This document shows, in pieces, positions 7,601 to 15,657 of a stretch of 64,000 nt of DNA. The translations under genes were made by a program, and so were the position numbers. Positions within the stretch are counted from its first letter, which is position 1, and every line of letters starts with the position of its first letter. Origin of the DNA: Rothia nasimurium (GTDB lineage: Bacteria > Actinomycetota > Actinomycetes > Actinomycetales > Micrococcaceae); the NCBI RefSeq assembly GCF_928382285.1, contig NZ_CAKMSS010000003.1:124001-188000 (forward strand), in the 5' to 3' direction. The notes beneath the pieces were generated by a model, which was not told the DNA's origin, made no database searches, and saw only the letters and a program-made list of their open reading frames with translations.

Positions 7601-9559
7601 TTAGAACTTCTTGCGGCCCTTCTTCTTGCCGCCGAAGTCCTTCTTGCCGAAACGGTCGTCGCGGTCGAACTTTTTCTTGCCGCCGAAGCCGCGGTCGTCA
7701 CGGTCAAATTTCTTACCGTCGAACTTCTTCTTGCCACCGAAGTCCTTCTTACCGAAGCCGCGGTCGTCACGGTCGAACTTGCGTCCGCCTCCGCCGCCCT
7801 TGGGGCCGCGGTCGCGCTTGATGTTGATGAATTCGCCGGCTACCTGGGTGTCGCGCAGGCGGTCGAAGAAGTCACCGGGCAGTTCTGCTTCGGGCAGGGA
7901 GACGATGGTGAAGTGCTGGCGGATATCGATTGCACCGACCTGCTTACCCTTGAGGCCGCCTTCGTTGGTGAGAGCACCGACGATAGCTGCGGGTGAGACG
8001 TGGGAGGAGCGGCCTACGTTGAGCTTGAAGTCGACCATGCCTTCTTCGGAGTGGCGGCGGCCGCCGCGGGGCTTGTCGTCGCGGTCGAAGTCGCGGTCAC
8101 GGTCGCGCTTCTTGCTCTTGGGTTCGGGCATTTCTTCGGCCAGGAAGGGGCGACCCTGCTGGGCGATGACGGCCAGGGCTGCTGCGATTTCTTCGCCTTC
8201 AACGTCGTGTTCGTTGGCGTAGGCGTCGATGAGTTCGCGGAAGAAGCTGAGATCTTCGGTTTCGATGGTGTCGGTGATCTGCTGGGCAAACTTCTGCTTG
8301 CGGTTGGCGTTGACATCTTCAACGGTGGGCATGTGCATCTGTTCGACCTGCTGGCGGGTTGCCTTTTCGATCTGACGCAGCATGTACTTTTCACGCGGGG
8401 TCATGAAGAGGATGGCTTCGCCTGCGCGGCCTGCGCGGCCGGTTCGGCCGATGCGGTGCACGTAGGATTCGGTGTCGTGGGGGATGTCGAAGTTGACGAC
8501 CAGGGAGATGCGCTCGACGTCGAGGCCGCGGGCGGCAACGTCGGTGGCGACCAGGATGTCGATGCGGCCATCGCGCAGGGCTTCGACGGTGCGTTCGCGC
8601 TGGTTCTGGGGGATGTCGCCGTTGATGGCGGCAGCCTGGTAGCCGCGGGCCTTGAGCTTGTCGGCGACTTCTTCGGTTTCTTTCTTGGTGCGGACGAAGG
8701 CGATGATGCCGTCGTAGTCTTCGACCTCAAGCACGCGGGTCATGGCTTCGAGCTTGTGGGAGTGCATGACCTGCATGTAGCGCTGGCGGATGTTGGCGCT
8801 GGTGGTGGTCTTTGACTTGACGCGGACCTCTGCGGGGTCGTTGAGGTACTGATCAGCGATCTTGCGGATGGTCTTGGGCATGGTTGCTGAGAAGAGGGCA
8901 ACCTGCTTGGAGTCGGGGGTGTCTGCCAGGATCTGTTCTACGTCTTCGGCGAAGCCCATGCGGAGCATTTCGTCGGCTTCGTCCAGTACCAGGTACTGCA
9001 GGTTGGAGAGATCCAGGGAGCCCTTTTTCAGGTGGTCGATGACGCGGCCGGGGGTGCCGACAACAACCTGGGCGCCGCGCTTGAGACCTGCCAGCTGGGG
9101 GCCGTAGGGTGAGCCGCCGTAGATGGGGAGCACGGTGAAGTCGGGCATATCGGTGGCGTAGGAGGAAAAAGCTTCGGCAACCTGCAGAGCCAGTTCACGG
9201 GTGGGGGCCAGCACCAGCACCTGGGTGTCTTTGGAGACACCGTTGATGTCGGCCAGTTCTGCCAGGGTTGAGAGAGCGGGCAGGGCGAAGGCTGCGGTCT
9301 TACCGGTACCGGTCTGGGCCAGGCCGACGACGTCGCGGCCTTCAAGCAGCAGGGGGATGGTTTCAGCCTGAATGGGTGAGGGCTTTTCGTAGCCGACCTT
9401 TTCAAGAGCTGCCAGCACGCGGGCGTCCAGACCCAGATCGGTGAAGCGGATGCCGCCGTCCTCGTCCTTTTCTACCTGCTGGGTGGGGGTGTCTACAACC
9501 GGTTCCTGGAAGATAGCGTCGGTTGCGGTGTCTGCGTTAACGGCAGTATTTTCAGTCAA
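7601..9559 (-). CDS. deaD: DEAD-box ATP-dependent RNA helicase
   Basis: 652 aa. Helicase core with Q motif (Ser-Pro-Ile-Gln near 62), Walker A Ala-Gln-Thr-Gly-Thr-Gly-Lys-Thr at ~81-88, Asp-Glu-Ala-Asp at 193-196, Ser-Ala-Thr at 224-226, and His-Arg-Ile-Gly-Arg-Thr-Gly-Arg. A DbpA-type RNA-binding domain follows near 510-585 and the last ~65 residues are an Arg/Lys/Gly/Phe tail with repeated Lys-Lys-Phe-Asp-Arg-Asp-Asp. This is the DeaD/CsdA layout, linked to ribosome assembly and cold adaptation. TTG 9559 is preferred because GAGGA lies five bases before it; ATG 9571, four codons upstream, has no ribosome site. A leader of up to ~350 bases precedes it. Confidence 0.93.
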   Translation of the reverse strand: MTENTAVNADTATDAIFQEPVVDTPTQQVEKDEDGGIRFTDLGLDARVLAALEKVGYEKPSPIQAETIPLLLEGRDVVGLAQTGTGKTAAFALPALSTLAELADINGVSKDTQVLVLAPTRELALQVAEAFSSYATDMPDFTVLPIYGGSPYGPQLAGLKRGAQVVVGTPGRVIDHLKKGSLDLSNLQYLVLDEADEMLRMGFAEDVEQILADTPDSKQVALFSATMPKTIRKIADQYLNDPAEVRVKSKTTTSANIRQRYMQVMHSHKLEAMTRVLEVEDYDGIIAFVRTKKETEEVADKLKARGYQAAAINGDIPQNQRERTVEALRDGRIDILVATDVAARGLDVERISLVVNFDIPHDTESYVHRIGRTGRAGRAGEAILFMTPREKYMLRQIEKATRQQVEQMHMPTVEDVNANRKQKFAQQITDTIETEDLSFFRELIDAYANEHDVEGEEIAAALAVIAQQGRPFLAEEMPEPKSKKRDRDRDFDRDDKPRGGRRHSEEGMVDFKLNVGRSSHVSPAAIVGALTNEGGLKGKQVGAIDIRQHFTIVSLPEAELPGDFFDRLRDTQVAGEFINIKRDRGPKGGGGGRKFDRDDRGFGKKDFGGKKKFDGKKFDRDDRGFGGKKKFDRDDRFGKKDFGGKKKGRKKF

Positions 9560-9910
9560 TGTTGTCCTCATCGAGTGGGGTTTCAGCACTCTCACTGAGG
9601 TGGAGGTGCTGTACGGGGTGTCCCCGTGGAATGCTCGCGAGGGGCCTCAAAGATCAGAGGTCTTCGGTTCATGGGCGCTGGCTATCAGGGGTGCGCGCTT
9701 GGGCGAGCTGATTACACATCAGGTTCTCTAGTCGAAGGTTCAACGGTCTGCTTAGCCTAAGTATGTTCGTTGAACGCGCGTGGCCCTGTGGTTGTGTGCC
9801 AGTAGCGGGCGTGGGCGCTGAAGAGAAATGGTCGGGGGTTCCCGAGTCTTACGTTTTCAACTCTACCCTAGTTTGGGCGTTTTGGGCCCGGGTGGTGATA
9901 GAGGGTACAG
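9560..9910. other. gene-free stretch, probable 5' leader of deaD
   Basis: About 350 bases between two minus-strand genes with no credible reading frame. It contains a small palindrome ACGGGG-tgt-CCCCGT (9613-9628) and scattered short complementary segments. Long leaders before DEAD-box helicase genes are known in several bacteria and take part in cold or autoregulation; here that is only an inference. No riboswitch or terminator with a U run was seen. Confidence 0.4.
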
Positions 9911-11515
9911 CTAGCGGGTGCGGACGGCGATGTCGATGGTGCCAATGGTGCGGTAGTGAACGTAGGTAGCGGTACCGTAGCGGCCGGTGGCGTAGTCAAC
10001 CGCGCTGGTCGGTGGATTGCCGCCCCAGGCGCTGCCCAGCTTGTCGACGAGCACGTAGTCGGGGCCGGGTTCTCCGGAGTGGCCGATCCAGTAGGCGGTA
10101 TGGTTGGGCACCAGGTAGGTGAGGACGGAGAGATCCGCCGCCACAGTGGATCCTTCGGGGATGGCGGCAACGGCTTCTGCCTTCATCTGGTCTGTGGTGG
10201 AAAGCTCGGTAGTGGCGAAGTCCGGGTCAGCCAGCTGGGCTAGGGACTGGTTTGGTAGCAGCCCAAGACTGACGATGAGGGCGAGCGCGGGTAGGGCTAC
10301 CGGGGCGCGGTGGCGCAGGGTTGCAAGGATTGTGCGGACGGTGCGCCCGGCGGGTGTTGCCCCGAGCCGGTAGGCGGGGACGCTGGTGCGGGCGGTGGCG
10401 CGGGCAAGCACGTCGAGCAGGGCGGTGAAGACGATGGGCATGAGTACCAGGTTGTAGTGCCAGGTAGGTTCCCAGTAGCCCTCTTGGGGTGAAAGGAAAC
10501 GCCAGATGAGGGTGGGGGCTGCGATGAGGGCAAGAGGGCTGGTGGTCCAGGCCAGGACGCCGATCAGCAGCAGTAGGCCGAGGGTGGCGGTTTTTTGCCA
10601 GGGGTAAAAAAGCTGGGCTAGGGCGCCGAGGGGGTCACCGATAGCTGCTGCGACGTCGAGCTTATCGGAGTAGTCGAAGACACCACCGGTGTTGAAGAAG
10701 GGCAGGATAAGGCCGATGGCCAGCAGGGGCCAGACTATGCCCCAGAGCATGAGTAGGCTGGCTTCGGCAACCGCGGGGGTGTTGACCCAGGAATGCAGCA
10801 GGGTACGGTAGCGTTCGCGGCGGGGGCGTACCGGGGCGGACACCGACGGGAAGGCTATACTGCTGGCGGTTGAGAGCCAGCCGGTGCGGGCCAGGGCGAC
10901 GAGCCCGATGACGAAAACCGTGATACCGACGTCCTCTTTGACGAAGACCAGGGGGGCCGCCCAGTAGATGGCGCGGCGCAGCAGGGGGGCGGGGGCGTCC
11001 GTCAGGCGGGTCATGGCCAGGTAGCCCAGGCTCATGACGAGCAGGGGCAGGGCAAAGGCGACCTCGTGGAATTGAACGGCTACAGCCTGCTGGATGCCGA
11101 AGCTCAGGGCGTAGGCAGCTCCCAGGGCTAGGGCTGCCCAGGGGGCCAGAATCCGCTGGGCGAAGCGCACCAGCAGGTAGACAGACAGGGCAACCAGCCC
11201 GTTTTGCACATAGAGCAGGGTGGCGGGCGTAGGCCAGAGCCAGTAGAAGGGAGTCAGTAGCACCGTGACGGGGTGGAAGTGATCCCCCAGCAGGTTGAAC
11301 CCCTCCCCCTTGATCGGCACAATCGGGGCCTGCCCTGAGGCATATGCCTTAGCCAGCTGCGAGAAGATACCGAGATCCCAGGAGGGCACCACGTAGTGCC
11401 GCCACTGCAGCCAGGAGTAGACGCTGTAGAGGGCAAAAACAGCTAGGGCCAGGGCTGCAGCGCTGATACGCGCCCTGATGGGGTGGGCTTCTGCTGGCAG
11501 TAGGGAGGAGCTCAT
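9911..11515 (-). CDS. DUF2079 multi-pass membrane protein
   Basis: 534 aa with roughly ten or more hydrophobic segments from residue 18 onward. The early loop contains Ser-Trp-Asp-Leu-Gly-Ile-Phe-Ser-Gln-Leu (about 43-52) and Leu-Leu-Gly-Asp-His-Phe-His-Pro-Val, the DUF2079 signature; such loops with acidic residues and His resemble the catalytic first loop of GT-C glycosyltransferases such as mannosyltransferases. A soluble C-terminal part (~430-534) would face outside. A polyprenyl-sugar transferase activity is possible but unproven. It is divergent from the glycosylase gene at 11621. Confidence 0.85.
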   Translation of the reverse strand: MSSSLLPAEAHPIRARISAAALALAVFALYSVYSWLQWRHYVVPSWDLGIFSQLAKAYASGQAPIVPIKGEGFNLLGDHFHPVTVLLTPFYWLWPTPATLLYVQNGLVALSVYLLVRFAQRILAPWAALALGAAYALSFGIQQAVAVQFHEVAFALPLLVMSLGYLAMTRLTDAPAPLLRRAIYWAAPLVFVKEDVGITVFVIGLVALARTGWLSTASSIAFPSVSAPVRPRRERYRTLLHSWVNTPAVAEASLLMLWGIVWPLLAIGLILPFFNTGGVFDYSDKLDVAAAIGDPLGALAQLFYPWQKTATLGLLLLIGVLAWTTSPLALIAAPTLIWRFLSPQEGYWEPTWHYNLVLMPIVFTALLDVLARATARTSVPAYRLGATPAGRTVRTILATLRHRAPVALPALALIVSLGLLPNQSLAQLADPDFATTELSTTDQMKAEAVAAIPEGSTVAADLSVLTYLVPNHTAYWIGHSGEPGPDYVLVDKLGSAWGGNPPTSAVDYATGRYGTATYVHYRTIGTIDIAVRTR

Positions 11516-11620
11516 GCGCCTTCTTCGTCTGAGGTTGGGGTAGGTGCCACGGGTGCGGCGTCTTGTACGAGTATAGACAGCAAAGTGGTTCTGTGGGTCG
11601 GGTAGAGCGGGTGTGAGACG

Positions 11621-12628
11621 ATGGTGAGCATGTTACGCGCGCATTTTGTTCTGGAACCAACCCATCGGGTACACCTGGGCCAGACCTTTGCGCCCCTACA
11701 GCGCGGAGCCTTCGACCCCCTCTTTCGTCAGGTAACCGGGCCTGCTGGCCCTGTTTTTTGGGCGACTGCCCGCGAAGCTGGGGTGGGTCTGGTTGTTCGT
11801 TTTGCCAGGACGCACCCCGCCGACCTGCATGCCCCGATTGAGGTAACGATTTGGGCAGGTGACAGCTCCCCTAGCGGTACATCATCTGCGTCCGCCTTGG
11901 AAGCTTTTGCGGCTCGCGTGCCGGGCTGGGTGGGTGAGCAGGACCGGTGGGCCGGCTTCTACGCCTCAGAGGCCTGGGGGCAGCTGCCAGCTAGGCTGGT
12001 GCAGGCCCGGGCCGAGGCGCCGGGGCTGCGGCTACCCTCTATTGGCCTGCTCTCGCAAAACCTGCTACTGGCCATCACCGAACAGCGGGTCACCGGCATC
12101 GAGGCTATGGGAGGTATGCGGGCCCTGCTCCGCCAGTACGGTGAACCAGCTCCTGCAACCGGGCTCCCCGACCAGCCGCCGGGGCTTGTTATCTTCCCGC
12201 AGGCGTCCGCCTTTGCCCAGATTCCTGACTGGGCCTACCACCGCGCCGGCTTTGACCGCTCCCGCTCATCTACCATGGTGCACTATGCGAACCGAGCTGA
12301 GTCCTTCGAACGGTTTGCCTCCCAGCACAGCGTGAGCGAACTCGCCCGGGCACTGAACTCGGTTCCCGGTATTGGCCCCTGGACCATCGCAGAAACCCTG
12401 CAACGCTACTGCGGCCACCCCGACGCCGTCAGCGTGGGCGACTATCATCTCGCCCACCACGTCACCTACGCCTTCGATGGTACCCGCGGCGATGACGCCC
12501 GCATGGTAGAGCTACTTGCTCCCTATGCCGGGCACCGCCAGCGGGTCGTGGCCCTCATTAAGGCCGCCGGGATCAGCGAACCGCGCCGCGGCCCCCGGTA
12601 TGCCCCGCAGGATATGCGCTCCTTCTAA
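11621..12628 (+). CDS. DNA-3-methyladenine glycosylase-like HhH-GPD protein
   Basis: 335 aa. The C-terminal half is the HhH-GPD fold of AlkA-type base-excision glycosylases: the hairpin Val-Pro-Gly-Ile-Gly-Pro-Trp-Thr at 248-255 and the catalytic-type Asp274 in Val-Gly-Asp-Tyr-His-Leu. The N-terminal ~130 residues are not a conserved AlkA N-domain, and there is no iron-sulphur Cys cluster as in Nth or MutY. It probably removes alkylated purines. The start is uncertain by three codons (11621 or 11630). It ends in a strong bidirectional terminator shared with trxA. Confidence 0.82.
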   Translation: MVSMLRAHFVLEPTHRVHLGQTFAPLQRGAFDPLFRQVTGPAGPVFWATAREAGVGLVVRFARTHPADLHAPIEVTIWAGDSSPSGTSSASALEAFAARVPGWVGEQDRWAGFYASEAWGQLPARLVQARAEAPGLRLPSIGLLSQNLLLAITEQRVTGIEAMGGMRALLRQYGEPAPATGLPDQPPGLVIFPQASAFAQIPDWAYHRAGFDRSRSSTMVHYANRAESFERFASQHSVSELARALNSVPGIGPWTIAETLQRYCGHPDAVSVGDYHLAHHVTYAFDGTRGDDARMVELLAPYAGHRQRVVALIKAAGISEPRRGPRYAPQDMRSF

Positions 12629-12632
12629 GACA

Positions 12633-12668
12633 AAGTCGCCCTCCCCCAATTAGGGGGGAGGGCGACTT
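12633..12668. terminator. bidirectional terminator between glycosylase and trxA
   Basis: Perfect 15-bp stem, AAGTCGCCCTCCCCC (12633-12647) and its complement (12654-12668), loop of six bases, placed between two convergent genes. Confidence 0.9.
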
Positions 12669-12690
12669 AATATAAAGAAAGTTAGTGGCC

Positions 12691-13071
12691 TTAGGCCTGC
12701 TCAGCCTGGGCTGCTTCAGCCTCGGCAACCTGCTTGTGTACCTCGGCCATATCCAGACCCTTGACCGCTTCGATAATCTGGTCGAACTGCTGGGCATTCA
12801 GGGCGCCGGGCTGAGAGAAGACGAGAACGCCCTCGCGGAAGCCCATGATGGTGGGGATAGAGGTGATACCTGCTGCGGCGGCCAACTGCTGCTGGTCTTC
12901 GGTGTCGACCTTGCCGAAGGTGATATCGGCGTGCTTTTCAGAAGCAGCTTCGAAGATGGGGCCGAACTGCTTGCAGGGGCCGCACCAATCGGCCCAGAAG
13001 TCGAGGAAGAGAATGTCTGAGTTTTCGACGTTCTGGGTCAGGTTTTCCTGGGTAATTTCAATGGTTGCCAT
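12691..13071 (-). CDS. trxA: thioredoxin
   Basis: 126-aa classical thioredoxin: Phe-Trp-Ala-Asp-Trp-Cys-Gly-Pro-Cys-Lys with redox Cys30 and Cys33, and the cis-proline in Ser-Ile-Pro-Thr-Ile. Cytoplasmic disulfide reductase supplied by thioredoxin reductase. The C-terminal ~20 residues form an Ala/Glu/Gln-rich helix beyond the usual ~107-residue fold. ATG 13071 was chosen over a GTG three codons upstream because Met-Ala-Thr-Ile fits the family start. It stands alone between terminators. Confidence 0.95.
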   Translation of the reverse strand: MATIEITQENLTQNVENSDILFLDFWADWCGPCKQFGPIFEAASEKHADITFGKVDTEDQQQLAAAAGITSIPTIMGFREGVLVFSQPGALNAQQFDQIIEAVKGLDMAEVHKQVAEAEAAQAEQA

Positions 13072-13160
13072 GACAAACACGCTACCGGTTTTATCGGGGC
13101 TTGTCTAAAGACTGTGGCCGGTTTCTCTGATAATGAAGCTAGCTCACCAGGGAATAAAAA

Positions 13161-13184
13161 ATCCCGCCTCGTGTGAGGCGGGAT
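13161..13184 (-). terminator. terminator of tRNA-Tyr
   Basis: Stem ATCCCGCCTC (13161-13170) / GAGGCGGGAT (13175-13184), loop GTGT, followed on the minus strand by a run of six T. It lies nine bases after the tRNA-Tyr 3' end. Confidence 0.9.
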
Positions 13185-13192
13185 TTTCGCTG

Positions 13193-13274
13193 TGGCAGAT
13201 GAGGGATTTGAACCCCCGTAGGCAATGCCAGCTGATTTACAGTCAGCCCCCTTTGGCCGCTCGGGTAATCTGCC
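13193..13274 (-). tRNA. tRNA-Tyr (GTA)
   Basis: 82-base class II tRNA on the minus strand starting GGCAGATTACCCGAGCGG. Anticodon stem GCTGA/TCAGC holds loop CTGTAAA, anticodon GTA. The longer variable arm is as expected for bacterial tRNA-Tyr, and the T arm carries GGTTCAAATCC. CCA is not encoded. Confidence 0.95.
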
Positions 13275-13386
13275 GTATTCAATTTCTTGAATGTGTTCGT
13301 TTGAGCGAACAGTAGAATACTTTACACACTTTTAGGCAGCTTGCCAAACCGAAAGTAGCTTTTGTTGCAAAGACCACTTAAGCGGG

Positions 13387-13421
13387 CCGACCGGCGCGCT
13401 GTGAGAGCGGACGCCGGTCGG
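13387..13421 (-). terminator. double-stem hairpin after the small unknown gene
   Basis: Perfect 10-bp outer stem CCGACCGGCG (13387-13396) / CGCCGGTCGG (13412-13421) with an inner CGCT/AGCG stem. It lies just after the stop of the minus-strand gene at 13429. No U tract follows, so it may be a U-less terminator or an mRNA-end stabiliser. Confidence 0.65.
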
Positions 13422-13428
13422 GGTAAGG

Positions 13429-13839
13429 CTAGTTGGATGCAGAGCTTGCCGCCAGGGCTTCTTGCTCTAGCAGGAGCGATATTTCAAGGTTTTCTAGGTA
13501 GGCATAAGCCTGGTCGGGGGTGCACATGCCGCCACGAATTTCGCGGGAGAGGTTTTCTTTCACGCCCTCGAATCTAGCGACCAAATCAGCATCGTGCAGG
13601 GTTTGACCTAGCCCACGGGTAAAATCTGGGGCCTGTTCGACTTCAGGCGAGCCGCTGCCCGCCGGGGCAGTCGCATCGGCGGCAGTAAAGCCGTCTGCCA
13701 CTAAATCTGCAAGGAGAGCCTCGTAGGCTCGCTGCATGGTCTCGTCAGTTACAGCTAGTACCTGGTGCGCTGCCGGAGTGGTTCCTGAGCCGGGCTGTAT
13801 GCCGGCTGCAGCGTGGGCAGCTGTCTTCTTTTCAGCCAT
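13429..13839 (-). CDS. small soluble protein of unknown function
   Basis: 136 aa, acidic, no membrane segment or signal peptide. The N-terminal ~30 residues are Ala/Gly/Pro-rich and flexible; two predicted helical parts follow (about 35-60 and 88-130) with a Leu/Glu-rich end. I do not recognise a family. ATG 13839 is preferred because GGGAGGA lies seven bases upstream; the frame remains open to a TTG seven codons earlier. It is transcribed away from the YajQ-type gene and ends at a double-stem hairpin. Confidence 0.7.
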   Translation of the reverse strand: MAEKKTAAHAAAGIQPGSGTTPAAHQVLAVTDETMQRAYEALLADLVADGFTAADATAPAGSGSPEVEQAPDFTRGLGQTLHDADLVARFEGVKENLSREIRGGMCTPDQAYAYLENLEISLLLEQEALAASSASN

Positions 13840-14018
13840 GACTTCATCCTCCCAAACCAAGATGAACTTTAGCTGAGAATGGTGTCACAGTTTCATAACG
13901 ATTGAGATAATCTGCATAGCCCCCGCAAAACAGGGTACCTTTGTAGAGAAGCCCCTCCCCGCACCGTTATGTCAGGGGCATAAGTCACACCGTCTACAAG
14001 CAGAAGAGGTAAATACCC

Positions 14019-14510
14019 GTGGCAAGCGATTCATCATTCGATGTTGTTTCAAAGGTCGATAAGCAGGAAGTTTCTAACGCCCTTAACCAGGCCCAGAAGG
14101 AAGTAGCCCAGCGCTATGACTTCCGCGGTGTCGGCGCTGAGATTGATTTCTCCGGCGAAAAGATCCTGATTAAGGCCAACTCCGAAGAGCGTGCTCTGGC
14201 CGTGCTCGATGTCTTCCAGTCCAAGCTGGTCAAGCGCGGTATCTCGCTCAAGTCCCTGGATTCTGGCGACCCCTACGCTTCTGGCAAGGAATACCGCATT
14301 GAGTCCTCTATCAAGGAGGGTATTGCCCAGGACCAGGCCAAGAAAATCTCTAAGCTCATTCGCGAGGAGGGCCCCAAGTCGGTCAAGGCCACCATTCAGG
14401 GCGATGAGCTGCGCGTAACCTCTAAGTCCCGCGATGACCTGCAGGATGTCATTGCTCTACTCAAGGGCGCCGACCTTGAGGTTGACCTGCAGTTCGTCAA
14501 CTACCGCTAG
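14019..14510 (+). CDS. YajQ/UPF0234-family nucleotide-binding protein
   Basis: 163 aa, full family length. Typical start [10 protein letters not shown], then [10 protein letters not shown], and the C-terminal Gly-Ala-Asp-Leu-x-Val-Asp-Leu-Gln-Phe-Val-Asn-Tyr-Arg. The fold is two ferredoxin-like domains. A Xanthomonas homologue binds cyclic di-GMP; whether this one does is unknown. Start GTG 14019 is preceded by AAGAGG. Monocistronic, ended by a strong hairpin. Confidence 0.93.
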   Translation: MASDSSFDVVSKVDKQEVSNALNQAQKEVAQRYDFRGVGAEIDFSGEKILIKANSEERALAVLDVFQSKLVKRGISLKSLDSGDPYASGKEYRIESSIKEGIAQDQAKKISKLIREEGPKSVKATIQGDELRVTSKSRDDLQDVIALLKGADLEVDLQFVNYR

Positions 14511-14548
14511 GCACCTGCCCCATAGGGGCGTCCGCACCTAGATATAAG

Positions 14549-14578
14549 GCTCCCCACCTGCCCGGGCAGGTGGGGAGC
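14549..14578. terminator. terminator between YajQ-type gene and htpX
   Basis: Uninterrupted 30-base palindrome (15-bp arms, GCTCCCCACCTGCCC and its complement) followed on the plus strand by CTCTTCTTT. It separates two convergent genes and may work both ways. Confidence 0.85.
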
Positions 14579-14635
14579 TCTTCTTTAACCTGTTCAGATT
14601 TGTACGGTCAACTTTCAGTCAGCGTGACCTGAAGT

Positions 14636-15529
14636 CTAGAGCTGCCCGTTCTGACGAGCCATATTTTCGAGTCGGGCGATACGGTCAGCCATGGGCGGGT
14701 GGGTAGCCATCAGGTTCTTAATCGAACCACTGCCTCGGAAGGGGTTAGCAATCATCATGGAGGCTGCACCTGCGGTTTGGCGGTTTTCGGGGTTCATGGG
14801 GTAGCGTGACACCCCGTTTTCCAGCTTGTGCAGGGCGGACGCCAGCGCCAGCGGGTCGCCGGTGAGGCGGGCGCCGTCCTCGTCGGCATCGTATTCACGG
14901 GTGCGACTAATAGCCATTTGCATAACGGCTGAGGCCAGAGGCGCTAGGAAGGCGATGAGTAGGGTGAAGATGAGGCCACCACCGCGGTTCTCTTCGCGGT
15001 TACCGCCAAACATGGCACCGAAGGAAGCGAACTGGGCGATAGTACCGATGACAGATGCGATAGCGGCGGCAATTGAACCGGTCAGAATATCACGGTTGTA
15101 AACGTGCATGAGCTCATGGCCAATCACACCGCGCATCTCGCGCTCATCGAGTAGCTGCAGAATACCCTCGGTGCAGCAGACCGCGGCGTTCTGAGGGTTA
15201 CGTCCAGTAGCGAAGGCGTTGGGGGTCATGGTCGGGGCAACGTAGAGCTTGGGCATGGGCTGATTTGCCTTAGCAGAGAGCTCTTCAACGATGGCATAGA
15301 GGCCAGGAATCTGCTCGCGGGTAACCGGGTAGGCGTTCATGGAGCGGATAGCGAGCTTGTCGGAGTTCCAGTAGGTGTAGGCTACGGTACCTACCCCGAT
15401 AAGACCAAAAATCAGGATAAAGATGGAGCTTCGGGTGAAGTAGGCAAACCCTGCTCCGATGAGGAGGAGAAAACCAACCATTGACCCCATCAAGAGGGCT
15501 GTTTTGAGGCCGTTGTTATGGCTGTGCAT
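14636..15529 (-). CDS. htpX: membrane zinc metalloprotease HtpX
   Basis: 297-aa M48B protease that degrades misfolded membrane proteins. Two hydrophobic segments at ~10-52, zinc motif His-Glu-Leu-Met-His at 138-142, third ligand Glu212 in Glu-Tyr-Asp-Ala-Asp, and two further hydrophobic segments between (150-172 and 186-207). The sequence is full length and the active site is intact. AAAGGA lies seven bases before the ATG. The giant sigma factor gene lies upstream on the same strand but is separated by a strong terminator, so cotranscription is unlikely. Confidence 0.94.
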   Translation of the reverse strand: MHSHNNGLKTALLMGSMVGFLLLIGAGFAYFTRSSIFILIFGLIGVGTVAYTYWNSDKLAIRSMNAYPVTREQIPGLYAIVEELSAKANQPMPKLYVAPTMTPNAFATGRNPQNAAVCCTEGILQLLDEREMRGVIGHELMHVYNRDILTGSIAAAIASVIGTIAQFASFGAMFGGNREENRGGGLIFTLLIAFLAPLASAVMQMAISRTREYDADEDGARLTGDPLALASALHKLENGVSRYPMNPENRQTAGAASMMIANPFRGSGSIKNLMATHPPMADRIARLENMARQNGQL

Positions 15530-15611
15530 AAAAGAGTCCTTTCGTTGGGGCTTGATTACCAGAGTAGATGTTCTAGCTGGGATATCCCCGGTGTTCCGCT
15601 AGAGGCTTGAG

Positions 15612-15655
15612 AAAAGCGCCTGCTGTATCTCGTACGAGAAGCAGCAGGCGCTTTT
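15612..15655 (-). terminator. terminator of the giant sigma-factor gene
   Basis: 14-bp perfect stem AAAAGCGCCTGCTG (15612-15625) / CAGCAGGCGCTTTT (15642-15655), loop 16 bases, starting three bases beyond the stop of the sigma gene on the minus strand. T runs lie at both ends. Confidence 0.9.
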
Positions 15656-15657
15656 AT

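Noticed and set aside
8000..8815. 271-residue plus-strand frame
   Set aside because: Antisense to the DEAD-box helicase; no start signal and composition of a shadow frame.
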